Shown here: piece after piece, positions 9,184-17,030 of the stretch
Layout of the letters: the number at the start of each line of letters is the position of its first letter
How positions within the stretch are numbered: the stretch's first letter is position 1
DNA from: Ornithinimicrobium sufpigmenti
GTDB lineage: Bacteria; Actinomycetota; Actinomycetes; Actinomycetales; Dermatophilaceae
Assembly (NCBI RefSeq): GCF_004322775.1
Contig: NZ_CP036403.1
Location: 3,534,001 to 3,598,000, forward strand
Length of the DNA: 64,000 nucleotides
Direction of reading: 5' to 3'
The notes under the pieces: generated by a model
The model's input: only the letters and a program-made list of their open reading frames with translations
The model's database searches: none
Told to the model about the DNA's origin: nothing
Translations under genes and position numbers: made by a program

Positions 9184-10611
9184 TCAGCTGTAGCAGTAGG
9201 AGTCGCTGGAGGCGTCGCCGCCCTCCAGGTGGGTCTGGTGGACGCGGTTGCCACGGAAGTCCGCGCCGTGCGGGAAGAACCGCTCGTCGAGCGTCATCCC
9301 TCCCTGCTCGGTGTCGATGTGCGCCATCGCCATCCAGGCGCCCACCCCGTCGGGGTAGAAGTTGTCGTCCCAGGCGCCGTAGAGGGAGTTGGTCCAGTAG
9401 ACCCGCTTGCCGTCGCGGCTCACCTCGACCATCTGGGGTGCGCCGGCCAGGGGCAGGTCCGGCGCCGCGGGGTGCGAGGCGCGGGACATGATGCCGCCGA
9501 GCTGGATCTCGCCGACCTTGCGGGGGTTCATCGGGTCGGTGACGTCGAGCTGGATGGCCCGACCGGTGCCGAAGCAGGAGACGTAGAGGAAGCGGTCGTC
9601 GACCGAGAGGTCCACGTCGGTGACCAGCGGCGGCACGGCCTTGAACGGCTTGAGGACGTCCGGGAGGCGGTGGACGTCCTCCTCCGCGACCGGCTCGGCC
9701 GGGATGTCGTAGACCTTGTGGATGGTGAAGTCGCCGTCCTTGCCCTCGCGGCGCCAGCACCAGATGGAGGCGGAGAGGTCTTCCAGGGAGACGGCGACGC
9801 CGATGAAGCCGTACTGCTGGTCCGGGTCGTGGGCGGGGCGCAGCTCGAGAGCGAGCTGGTACTGCGGGCCGAGCTCCAGCGCCTGGAGGTGCTTGCGGCT
9901 GACGAGGTCGAAGACGTGCAGCTTGTTGCCGTACTTGCCGGCCAGCAGGTCCTCGACGATCAGGCCGTTCTCGATCTGTCGGGGGGTGCCCCACTCGCTG
10001 GTGATGAGCCGGTCGTGGTTGATGTGCCACCAGAAGTCGTAGGCGAGGTACTGCGGGCCGCGGTCCTTCTCCCAGGTGCCCTTGACCTCGAAGGTGTCGT
10101 GGTCGAGCAGGGCGATCCCGCCCGGACCCTCGTCGCCCTCGGCGGTGCCGAGGTTGGTGATGTAGATGCCCTCGGGGCCGCAGTGGGCGGTGTGCGGGCG
10201 GGAGTATCCGGACTTGGCCTTGTACTCCTCCGGCTCGATGATCTTGGCGATCTTGGGGCTACGCGGGTCGTCCTTGACGTCGACGAAGTGGATGCGGCTG
10301 GAGCGCAGGCCCATCATCAGCAGGTAGCGCCGCTCGATGTGCGGGTGCGGGTTGTTGGGGCACAGTGCCGAGGAGCAGGCGTTCCACCCGTGGTGGTGCA
10401 GCTCGTCGCCGTAGTTGGGCATCTCGCACCAGCCGACGACCTCGCCGAAGTCCGCGGCGTCCGGGTCGACACTGACCACGGCCAGCGCGTCCTTGTTCGG
10501 CTCGCCCTCGCCGCGCCAGAAGGTGGCGACGAACGCGTGCTTCTCGTCCGGGGCCACGGCGGCCATGCCGGGCGAGGGGTAGAAGGTCGGGTCGGGCTTC
10601 CAGGTGGCCAT
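9184..10611 (-). CDS. Selenium-binding protein family (SBP56/methanethiol oxidase-like)
   Basis: 475 residues, full length for SBP56. Conserved landmarks include HHHGWNACSS, SRPHTAHCGPEGIY, LITSEWGTP, TDVDLSVDDRFLYVSCFGTG and a closing HxxHLEGGDASSDSYC-like end. Relatives oxidise methanethiol to formaldehyde, sulfide and peroxide using copper. Whether this one does so, or binds selenium, is not shown by sequence. No signal peptide is visible. The downstream membrane protein could be a metal or substrate transporter for it. Confidence 0.9.
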   Translation of the reverse strand: MATWKPDPTFYPSPGMAAVAPDEKHAFVATFWRGEGEPNKDALAVVSVDPDAADFGEVVGWCEMPNYGDELHHHGWNACSSALCPNNPHPHIERRYLLMMGLRSSRIHFVDVKDDPRSPKIAKIIEPEEYKAKSGYSRPHTAHCGPEGIYITNLGTAEGDEGPGGIALLDHDTFEVKGTWEKDRGPQYLAYDFWWHINHDRLITSEWGTPRQIENGLIVEDLLAGKYGNKLHVFDLVSRKHLQALELGPQYQLALELRPAHDPDQQYGFIGVAVSLEDLSASIWCWRREGKDGDFTIHKVYDIPAEPVAEEDVHRLPDVLKPFKAVPPLVTDVDLSVDDRFLYVSCFGTGRAIQLDVTDPMNPRKVGEIQLGGIMSRASHPAAPDLPLAGAPQMVEVSRDGKRVYWTNSLYGAWDDNFYPDGVGAWMAMAHIDTEQGGMTLDERFFPHGADFRGNRVHQTHLEGGDASSDSYCYS

Positions 10612-10837
10612 GGTGCATCCGATCAGTGATGGTTATGGGTATGGCTAGCGAGGGTGATCCTCGCACGATTCTGACGGCAGCCCCAACCCGACCCCTGCGC
10701 ACCGGCCAGCGACCGCAGACGCGGGCGGGGAAGCGCGCTGTGGGATCGGATGGTCGGGCGGTGCGGCGGCCCCAGGACAGGGCCACCAGGGCCCGCGGAT
10801 TTCTGGCCCACGGCGCCCGTCAGGTATCCTTCTCGGC

Positions 10838-10925
10838 GGAGGATTCGCATAGTGGCCTAGTGCGCACGATTGGAAATCGTGTTGGGATAAAACCCTCGGG
10901 GGTTCAAATCCCCCATCCTCCGCCA
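10838..10925 (+). tRNA. tRNA-Ser (GGA)
   Basis: Acceptor GGAGGAT pairs with ATCCTCC, followed by G and an encoded CCA. The anticodon loop TTGGAAA between ACGA/TCGT gives anticodon GGA (UCC/UCU codons). A long variable arm (GTTGGGATAAAACCCTC) and the T loop GGTTCAAATCC are typical of serine tRNA. Confidence 0.97.
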
Positions 10926-11048
10926 CTGCAAGGGGCCCCGGACCGGGATGGTCCGGGGCCTCTTGCGCGCCCGGCGGACTTCGCGCCGCCCTGCCACCCC
11001 CCGACAGGGCATGCGCCGGCGCAGGCGAGACCCGGCCACCCCGCCCTG

Positions 11049-11110
11049 GTGCCGGAACGGTGTGTCACATCCGTTGCTAGCACCACGGATGTGTCACACC
11101 GTTTCCGCAC
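11049..11110. repeat. Imperfect inverted repeat, GTGTSACRCATCCGT family
   Basis: In the gap between tRNA-Ser(GGA) and the ATPase gene. Arms GGTGTGTCACATCCGT (11059-11074) and ACGGATGTGTCACACC (11085-11100) pair with one mismatch, and weaker pairing extends outward through GTGCCGGAACGG and CGTTTCCGCAC. Related palindromes lie at 54173-54212 and about 54258. No T-tract follows, so this is not a classical terminator. I see nothing else in 10926-11154. Confidence 0.8.
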
Positions 11111-11154
11111 CTCCTGAACTCGCAGGGATTCAGCTGTCCTCCTGCGGCCTCAGG

Positions 11155-12783
11155 TCAGCGGCGGCGGCCGATGCCGAAGATCGAGCGGGTGATCTCCCGA
11201 CCGATGACGGTGCCGGCAGAGCGCAGGGCGCTCTCCATGCCCTTGCCAAGGGCGTCGCGCTGCCGCTGGCGGGCTGTGGCCTCGGCGGTGGCCTCCCGCT
11301 CGGCAGCCTTCTGCGCGGCGGCCCGCCGCTTCTCCGCCTCCTTCTCCAGCCTGTGCTCGGTGGCCAGCCGCTCCTTCTCCATCTCGGCCGCGAACGCCTC
11401 CGCCTCGGCGGCCAGGGCTGCCTGCTCCATCCGGGCCCGGAGCAGCTCGTGCGCGGACTCACGGTCCACGGGCTCGGCATACCTGCCCGCCAGCGGCGAG
11501 CCGGAGGCGAGCCTGTCCAGCACCTGCTGCGAGGCCGGCCCGATCTGTCCCTGCGGGGCACGGAGCATGGTGCGGGCCACCGGCGTCGGCGAGCCCTGCT
11601 CGGAGAGCACGGTCACCACGGCCTCGCCGGTGCGGAGGGAGGTCAGCACCTCGCCGAGGTCGTACTCGCTGGTGGGGTAGGTCGACACCGTCGCCCGGAG
11701 CGCCTTGGCGTCATTGGGCGTGTGCGCACGCAGCGCGTGCTGCACCCGGTTGCCCAGCTGGCCGAGCACGGAGGAGGGCACGTCGGTCGGCGCCTGGGTG
11801 ACGAAGAAGACGCCGACCCCCTTGGACCGGATCAGCCGCACGGCCTGCTCGACCGACTCCAGGAACGCCGGGGAGGCGTCCTTGAAGAGCAGGTGCGCCT
11901 CGTCGAAGAAGAAGACCAGGGTCGGCTTGTCGGGGTCACCGACCTCGGGCAGGTCCTGGAACAGCTCGGCGAGCAGCCACATCAGGAAGGTGGAGAACAG
12001 CACCGGCTTGTCCTGCACTCCCGGCAGCTCGAGCAGGCTGATCACCCCCTTGCCGTCGGCGCTGGTGCGCAGCAGGTCCGCGGTCTCGAACTCCGGCTCG
12101 CCGAAGAAGTCCTCGCCGCCGGCCGCGGCCAGCGCGGTGAGCTCGCGCAGGATGACGCCTGCGGTGGACCGCGCCAGGCCCCCGACCTCCTTCAGGTCCT
12201 CCTTGCCATCGTCGGAGACCAGGTGCTGGATCACCGACCGCAGGTCCTTGAGGTCCAGCAGCGCCAGACCCTGCTGGTCGGCCCAGAAGAAGACGAGCGC
12301 CAGGCTGGACTCCTGGGTCTTGTTCAGCCGCAGCACCTTGGACAGCAGGGTCGGGCCGAAGGAGGTGATGCTCGCGCGCACCGGGGACCCGGGGCCGTGG
12401 CCGCCGAGGTTGAACAGCTCGACCGGGTATGCCGTGCCCTCCCAGTCCTGCCCCAACCCGGCCATGCGCTCGGCGACCCGGCCACCGCCCTCGGCGGGCG
12501 TCGCCATACCCGTCAGGTCGCCCTTGACGTCGGCCAGGAAGACGGGGACGCCCGCGTCCGAGAGCTGCTCGGCCAGCACCTGGAGGGTTACGGTCTTGCC
12601 GGTCCCGGTCGCGCCGGCGACCAGCCCGTGCCGGTTCATCGACCCCAGGGGCAGGCGCACCGCCGCGTCGGGGACGACCTGCCCGTCGTCGACCGCGGCT
12701 CCCAGGAGGATGCTGGGGCCCTCGACGGCGTAGCCGGCGCGGATCAGGTCGATCTGGCGCGCGTTGACGCTCTCCTCGCTCAC
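11155..12783 (-). CDS. HerA/DUF853-type ATPase
   Basis: 542 residues from a GTG. Walker A GATGTGKT is at 57-64, Walker B LVFFFDEAHLLF near 290, and a DVPSSVLGQLGNRVQHALRAHTP sensor region follows. This is the DUF853 (YjgR-like) branch of HerA-FtsK ATPases: cytosolic, presumed DNA or protein translocases, of unknown role. A long Ala/Glu/Arg-rich coiled coil (about 430-520) precedes a conserved short end, RSIFGIGRRR. It is divergent from the VapB-like gene with only 24 bp between starts, so their promoters must overlap. Confidence 0.9.
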   Translation of the reverse strand: MSEESVNARQIDLIRAGYAVEGPSILLGAAVDDGQVVPDAAVRLPLGSMNRHGLVAGATGTGKTVTLQVLAEQLSDAGVPVFLADVKGDLTGMATPAEGGGRVAERMAGLGQDWEGTAYPVELFNLGGHGPGSPVRASITSFGPTLLSKVLRLNKTQESSLALVFFWADQQGLALLDLKDLRSVIQHLVSDDGKEDLKEVGGLARSTAGVILRELTALAAAGGEDFFGEPEFETADLLRTSADGKGVISLLELPGVQDKPVLFSTFLMWLLAELFQDLPEVGDPDKPTLVFFFDEAHLLFKDASPAFLESVEQAVRLIRSKGVGVFFVTQAPTDVPSSVLGQLGNRVQHALRAHTPNDAKALRATVSTYPTSEYDLGEVLTSLRTGEAVVTVLSEQGSPTPVARTMLRAPQGQIGPASQQVLDRLASGSPLAGRYAEPVDRESAHELLRARMEQAALAAEAEAFAAEMEKERLATEHRLEKEAEKRRAAAQKAAEREATAEATARQRQRDALGKGMESALRSAGTVIGREITRSIFGIGRRR

Positions 12784-12807
12784 GGTGCTGACAATAGACT
12801 CCGGCAC

Positions 12808-13119
12808 ATGATCTTCAAGGGAGTCGGCGATGGCCGCCCCTACCCTGCCCACCCCCTTGACGAGACCGGCGACTGGGGCCACCTGCCGCCGCGCATGGTG
12901 CGGCTGGACGAGCTGATCACCACCCGCTCGGTGCTGGATCTGCGGGCGCTGCTGTCCCAGGACTCCACGTTCTACGGCGACATCTTCTGCCACGTCGTGC
13001 GGTGGCAGGACGAGCTCTACCTCGAGGACGGGCTGCACCGGGCGCTGCGGGCGGCGCTGCAGGGCCGACCTGCGGTGCACGGGCGTGTCCTCGACCTGGA
13101 CGACCCCCGCGCTCGATAA
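12808..13119 (+). CDS. VapB-antitoxin-like conserved actinobacterial protein
   Basis: 103 residues, starting MIFKGVGDGRPYP and containing PPRMVRLDELITT, DSTFYGDIF and LYLEDGLHRALRAALQ. From memory, this family is often labelled type II toxin-antitoxin VapB. The genomic setting (followed by a LytR C-terminal protein, no PIN-domain toxin in sight) argues against a simple toxin-antitoxin role. A GACAAT hexamer 12 nt before the ATG suggests a nearly leaderless transcript. Confidence 0.75.
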   Translation: MIFKGVGDGRPYPAHPLDETGDWGHLPPRMVRLDELITTRSVLDLRALLSQDSTFYGDIFCHVVRWQDELYLEDGLHRALRAALQGRPAVHGRVLDLDDPRAR

Positions 13120-13147
13120 CCTCGTGCGCCGGAGAGGAGACAGCGAC

Positions 13148-13663
13148 GTGGGATATGTGCGCACGGCCGGGATGTCGACGGCAGCCCGGCGGGCGCGCCG
13201 CCGGGCAGGACTGGTCATCGCCGGGCTCCTCGCCGCCCTGCTCCTGGCCCTGTTGATCGCGCTGGCCGTCGTGCAGGGCTGGTTCGGCCTCGGGGGCGGT
13301 GACGCCGACGACGCCAGCCAGACCACGGCCGTGGCGGTCCCCGTCCCCTCGATGCTGCCCAGCGAGGTCAGCGTCAACGTCTTCAACGCCACCAGCCGCA
13401 GCGGCCTGGCCGGACGGACCGCCGACTCTCTGCGCGAGCGCGGCTTCGACGTCCAGGGGGTGGACAACACCTCTGCCGTCGAGGGCGTCGGGGTGATCCG
13501 CTACGGCTCGGAGGCGCAGGAGCAGGCCGAGCTGCTCGCCGAGTCGGTCGGGCAGGGGATGGTCCTGGAGCTGGTCGAGCGCGAGGGCACGACGGTCGAC
13601 CTCGTCCTGGGTCCTGACTGGACCGATCTCTCGTCCGACGCCGAGGCGACCACCGACGGCTGA
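13148..13663 (+). CDS. LytR C-terminal-domain membrane protein
   Basis: 171 residues from a GTG with GGAGAGGAG upstream. Basic N-terminus, one membrane helix (about 21-43), a short linker, then a LytR_C domain (VSVNVFNATSRSGLAGRTADSLRERGFDV, ending VDLVLGPDW). Such domains sit outside the membrane and are linked to cell-wall or envelope processes; there is no catalytic LCP domain here. It starts 28 bp after the VapB-like gene, so they probably form an operon. Longer in-frame versions begin inside that neighbour and lack a ribosome site. Confidence 0.85.
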   Translation: MGYVRTAGMSTAARRARRRAGLVIAGLLAALLLALLIALAVVQGWFGLGGGDADDASQTTAVAVPVPSMLPSEVSVNVFNATSRSGLAGRTADSLRERGFDVQGVDNTSAVEGVGVIRYGSEAQEQAELLAESVGQGMVLELVEREGTTVDLVLGPDWTDLSSDAEATTDG

Positions 13664-13827
13664 GCTCTCGGCGGGCGCAGGCCGGACCGGCCGAGGCGTC
13701 GGCGCAGGACTACCCGGCCGGGCTGAGCCGTCGGCGGGTGCACGGTCGCCGGAGCGGCCCGACTCCTCACCACTCACCCTGTGGACAGGACCCGCACCGC
13801 CGACGCGGAACTTCCTACCGTCGGCAG

Positions 13828-14187
13828 ATGGACAGCTACCCGTCAGTGCCGCCTCCCCCACCACGGCCCGGTATGGCGCCGCCCGAGCCGACGGCGCCGT
13901 GGCGACCGCCCCCTCCCCAGCCCGTCGAGCACCCTCAGGCCACGACGGTCATGCTCCTCGGCGTGCTGAGCATCGCCGGATTCTCCTTCCTCGGCCCCGT
14001 CGCCTGGACCATGGGGCGTCGAGCCCTGGCGCAGGCGGACGCCGCCCCGTTCCCGACCGCCAACCGCTCGGTGCTCGAGACCGGGACCAGACTCGGACGC
14101 TGGGGCACCTACATCCTGGTCGGCACGGTCGCACTGATCATGCTGGCCGTCGTCGCGGTCGTGGTGCTGGAGGCGACCGCCCGGTGA
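13828..14187 (+). CDS. DUF4190-like small membrane protein
   Basis: 119 residues: a Pro-rich cytosolic N-terminus (about 1-38) and two helices (about 40-58 and 90-112) separated by a loop containing WTMGRRALAQ, the common GxxxxxxGxxAL-type pattern of DUF4190. Function unknown. The start ATG was chosen at MDSYPSVPPPPP because Pro-rich N-termini begin this way in the family; the open frame extends upstream without a better start. Confidence 0.75.
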   Translation: MDSYPSVPPPPPRPGMAPPEPTAPWRPPPPQPVEHPQATTVMLLGVLSIAGFSFLGPVAWTMGRRALAQADAAPFPTANRSVLETGTRLGRWGTYILVGTVALIMLAVVAVVVLEATAR

Positions 14188-14296
14188 GTTGACGCCGGCG
14201 CCGGCCGTGACCGGCCGCCGGTCGCTTCGTGTGTCACGGCCGCCAGCCGGTTCGGGTCCCCTCAGGCCGCCGACCGGATCGCGTCGTGACCACCGG

Positions 14297-14923
14297 TCAG
14301 CCGCCGGCCAGCATCAGCACGCGGTCCTGCTCAGGGTTCCACCAGCGCAGACCCACCACGCGGCGGATCCCTTCGCCCGCGGGTGACGACGTGGCACGCT
14401 CTGCCGAGCGCTCGCCGGCAGACGCTTGCGCCAGGAGCGACAGAGCGGTAGCGACCGCCTCCGGACTCAGCCGCTGCGCCAGGGTCAGGTGGGGCAGCCA
14501 CGGGCGAGGATCGGCACCCGGCCACAGCTCGACCAGCCGCGCCCGCACCCCGAGCAGTGCGATCGGGGGTGTCACGAGCTCGACCAGGGTGCTCCACCCC
14601 GGCCGCCCGAGGAGACCCAGACCCGACACGCGCAGGTCGACCGGCAGCAGACCGCCGATCGCCTCCGCTGCGAGCCGCAAGGCCTTCTCGGGGGGCGGAG
14701 GACCGCTCAGCACGGTGACGTGCGGGCGGTGCGTCGCGCCGGTATGCCGCATCAGGGATGGAACCCCACCGGCCGCCAAGGCGGCCCAGCTCGTCCGCAC
14801 CGCCTGCTCCCCCACCTCGTCGAGCACCAGCTCCAGGGCGTGCGCCCGGCCCCTGCCCCGTGCCAGACCCACCGCCTGGGCGTGACTCTCGGCACCGGTC
14901 GTCTCGCCTCGGCCGTCCCTCAC
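14297..14923 (-). CDS. 2'-5' RNA ligase/cyclic phosphodiesterase family protein
   Basis: 208 residues with the two HxT motifs of the 2H phosphoesterase superfamily: HVT (68-70, in HRPHVTVL) and HLT (145-147, in LPHLTLAQ). These enzymes act on 2',3'-cyclic phosphates or 2'-5' linkages in RNA or nucleotides; the physiological substrate is not predictable. It is the only gene on this strand between convergent neighbours. Confidence 0.88.
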   Translation of the reverse strand: MRDGRGETTGAESHAQAVGLARGRGRAHALELVLDEVGEQAVRTSWAALAAGGVPSLMRHTGATHRPHVTVLSGPPPPEKALRLAAEAIGGLLPVDLRVSGLGLLGRPGWSTLVELVTPPIALLGVRARLVELWPGADPRPWLPHLTLAQRLSPEAVATALSLLAQASAGERSAERATSSPAGEGIRRVVGLRWWNPEQDRVLMLAGG

Positions 14924-15061
14924 CTAAGCCACCCTAGAACCGACCGACGCGGCGTGCCGGCTCCCGTGCCGGGGCCGCCCGGAAGAGGGACCGCGGAGCC
15001 GTGCCTGGCTGGCGGCAACCACTCACGCCGGGGCCAGCAACAGACGACCGCGCCTGCGGAA

Positions 15062-15091
15062 TTGCGTCTTCCGAACGTGCGCCCCTACACT
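15062..15091 (+). promoter_or_regulatory. Predicted promoter upstream of the FHA-like gene
   Basis: TTGCGT (15062-15067) and TACACT (15086-15091) with an 18-bp spacer predict a start near 15099. The transcript would carry the ATG at 15133 (AAGG 8 nt before it) and the FHA-like frame beyond. I see nothing else in 14924-15061. Confidence 0.5.
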
Positions 15092-15132
15092 GGATAGACT
15101 TTGACAAACACTAGACAAGCAAGGCACTGACC

Positions 15133-15264
15133 ATGGTGACCACCTTGAGCCCGGCCGTCGACCTCACTCCGGAGACTGCCCCCGGCACGGCCGTCGACCA
15201 CCCCGGTGAAGGGGACGCTCACTCCGCGACACGGACGCCGGAGTGCCCACGACCCCCTCGGTAG
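15133..15264 (+). CDS. Short ORF upstream of and overlapping the FHA-like gene
   Basis: 43 codons with the best-placed start of the locus: ATG, with AAGG 8 nt upstream, about 33 nt after the predicted transcription start. It encodes MVTTLSPAVDLTPETAPG followed by a Pro/Arg-rich end and runs 59 bp into the FHA-like frame. It may be the true N-terminus of that protein separated by a frameshift, or a leader peptide. No family recognised. Confidence 0.4.
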   Translation: MVTTLSPAVDLTPETAPGTAVDHPGEGDAHSATRTPECPRPPR

Positions 15265-15619
15265 TGGAGACCCCCGACTCGTCTACTACCCCGCGCCGCC
15301 GTGGCAGGGCGGCCCGCGACACCAGCTGAGCCTGAGACGGGGCGTGACGACGGTCGGCGGTGCCCCCGAGGACGACCTCTTCGCGTCCGGGATGCAGCCC
15401 GGGCACCTCAGGATCGAACGCGACCCGACCACGGACAGGCACGAGGTCGTGCCGGTCCCAGTGGCGCTCACCCTCGTCGACGGGCAGCCGCTGGAGGTCC
15501 CCGTCGTGTTGCGCACCGGCACGGTCCTCCGAGCCGGCGACCTGGAGTTCTCCTACGTCCGGGAGCAGTATGCCGACCAGGGCCGGCCGAATGGCGGTCG
15601 TCAGGCCGGGGAGCTCTGA
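15206..15619 (+). CDS. FHA-domain-like protein, N-terminus uncertain
   Basis: Up to 137 residues from a GTG without a clear ribosome site. The core reads as a degenerate forkhead-associated domain: LSLRRGVTTVGG, ...GHLRIERDP, LTLVDGQPL, LRAGDLEFSYVREQYADQGRP. The closing YVREQYADQGRP is typical of short actinobacterial FHA proteins. FHA domains bind phosphothreonine, but the usual Arg/Ser/Asn ligand residues are hard to place here. The well-supported start at 15133 lies in another frame, so a 1-nt change may have disrupted the gene. Confidence 0.6.
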   Translation: MKGTLTPRHGRRSAHDPLGSGDPRLVYYPAPPWQGGPRHQLSLRRGVTTVGGAPEDDLFASGMQPGHLRIERDPTTDRHEVVPVPVALTLVDGQPLEVPVVLRTGTVLRAGDLEFSYVREQYADQGRPNGGRQAGEL

Positions 15620-15667
15620 CCGGGCCGCAATTTCGGGCTCCTTCCGCGCTCGGGTAACCTTTCCGGC

Positions 15668-15757
15668 GGTGGCGTGTCCGAGCGGCCTAAGGAGCGCGCC
15701 TCGAAAGCGCGTGAGGGCGCAAGTCCTCCGTGGGTTCAAATCCCACCGCCACCGCCA
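15668..15757 (+). tRNA. tRNA-Ser (CGA)
   Basis: Acceptor GGTGGCG pairs with CGCCACC, then G and an encoded CCA. The anticodon loop CTCGAAA between CGCGC and GCGCG gives CGA (UCG codons). A long variable arm and GGTTCAAATCC T loop are present. Confidence 0.97.
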
Positions 15758-15865
15758 CACCCGATGTCACCGACATCCGAGCGGGCCGGATCTGCCTCGC
15801 GCAGGTCCGGCCCTTGTTCGTCTCGCCGCCCCCTCCCGCTCGCTCCCCGGCCCGAGTGGGCCCGA

Positions 15866-16372
15866 TCAGCGCCGCTGGCCGAAGAACTCCAGCAGCAGGT
15901 CCGCGCACTCCTGCTCGAGGACCCCACCCACGACCTCGACCCGGTGCAGGGCGCGGCGGTCGCGGGGGAGGTCCCAGACCGACCCGCAGGCCCCGGCCTT
16001 GGGGTCCCAGGCGCCGAAGACGACCCGGCCCACGCGGGACAGCACGGTCGCGCCCGCGCACATCGCGCACGGCTCCAGCGTGACCACCAGCGTGCACCCT
16101 TCCAGCCGCCAGGACCCGAGCGCCTCCCCAGCCTCGCGCAGGGCCCGTACCTCGGCGTGCCCCGTCGGGTCGTGCTCGGCCTCCCGCACGTTGTGCGCCC
16201 GACCCAGCACCACCCCGTCCGGCCCGACGACCACCGCACCGATCGGGACGTCCCCCGCACCGTCCGCCACCACGCCGGCGGCCTCGGCGAGCGCGAGACG
16301 GACCCACTCCTCATACCGGGCGAGGGCACCGGTGGGACGAGCCATGGGTGGGGTGCCGGACTGCGCGCTCAC
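15866..16372 (-). CDS. tadA: tRNA(adenine34) deaminase
   Basis: Converts A34 to inosine in tRNA-Arg(ACG). 168 residues. Zinc and catalytic motifs: HAE (72-74) and PCAMC (101-105), with the upstream GAVVVG strand. Initiation at the second Met (residue 10) would give about 159 residues, closer to the family length; both are possible. The gene is divergent from upp (17 bp between starts) and lies about 6 kb from the tRNA-Arg(ACG) gene it would modify. Confidence 0.95.
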   Translation of the reverse strand: MSAQSGTPPMARPTGALARYEEWVRLALAEAAGVVADGAGDVPIGAVVVGPDGVVLGRAHNVREAEHDPTGHAEVRALREAGEALGSWRLEGCTLVVTLEPCAMCAGATVLSRVGRVVFGAWDPKAGACGSVWDLPRDRRALHRVEVVGGVLEQECADLLLEFFGQRR

Positions 16373-16389
16373 GACCTAGAGTCTGTCCC

Positions 16390-17028
16390 ATGCGCGTCCA
16401 CGTTGCCGACCACCCGCTCATCGCCCACAAGCTGACCTACCTGCGGGACAAGAGGACCGACACGCCGACGTTCCGCCGGCTGGCCGACGAGCTGGTCACG
16501 CTGCTGGCCTACGAGGCGACCCGCGAGGTGCGGGTCACCCCCTTCGAGATCGAGACCCCGGTCGCGCGCACGCAGGGCATCCACCTGTCCAGCCCCAAGC
16601 CGCTGGTGGTCCCGATCCTGCGCGCCGGCCTCGGCATGCTCGACGGCATGATGAAGATGCTGCCCACCGCCGAGGTCGGCTTCCTCGGGCTGGAGCGCAA
16701 CGAGGAGACCCTCGAGGCCCGCACCTACGCCAACCGGCTCCCGGAGGACCTGGACAAGCGGCAGTGCTACGTCCTGGACCCGATGCTGGCCACCGGCGGC
16801 ACCCTCTCCGCGGCGATCCGCTTCCTCGTCGACCTGGGCGCCGACGACATCACCGCGGTCGTGCTGCTGGCCGCCCCCGAGGGCATCGAGCGCGTGCAGC
16901 GCGAGGTGGCCGACATCGGCGCCCCGATCACCCTGGTCACCGGCGCGATCGACGAGCGGCTCAACGACAAGGGCTACATCGTGCCGGGCCTGGGCGACGC
17001 CGGCGACCGCCTCTACGGCGTGGTCTGA
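16390..17028 (+). CDS. upp: Uracil phosphoribosyltransferase
   Basis: Salvages uracil with PRPP to UMP. 212 residues. Conserved [11 protein letters not shown] (about 74-84) and PRPP loop [11 protein letters not shown] (128-138) are intact, and the end [10 protein letters not shown] is typical. The start at 16390 ([10 protein letters not shown]) matches the family start. Followed after 2 bp by an aminotransferase gene, so probably co-transcribed. Confidence 0.97.
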   Translation: MRVHVADHPLIAHKLTYLRDKRTDTPTFRRLADELVTLLAYEATREVRVTPFEIETPVARTQGIHLSSPKPLVVPILRAGLGMLDGMMKMLPTAEVGFLGLERNEETLEARTYANRLPEDLDKRQCYVLDPMLATGGTLSAAIRFLVDLGADDITAVVLLAAPEGIERVQREVADIGAPITLVTGAIDERLNDKGYIVPGLGDAGDRLYGVV

Positions 17029-17030
17029 GC

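Noticed and set aside
10948..13119. Long open frame opposite the HerA-like ATPase and into the next gene
   Set aside because: It runs antisense through a clear ATPase with Walker motifs and is Gly/Arg/Leu-rich in the way high-GC shadow frames are. Only its end (from 12808) is a real gene.
12808..13119. Functional toxin-antitoxin module
   Set aside because: The family is sometimes labelled VapB, but no PIN-domain or other toxin gene is adjacent.
15101..15106. TTGACA as a -35 box for the FHA-like gene
   Set aside because: No TANNNT-like -10 lies 16-19 bp downstream; the TTGCGT/TACACT pair just upstream fits better.
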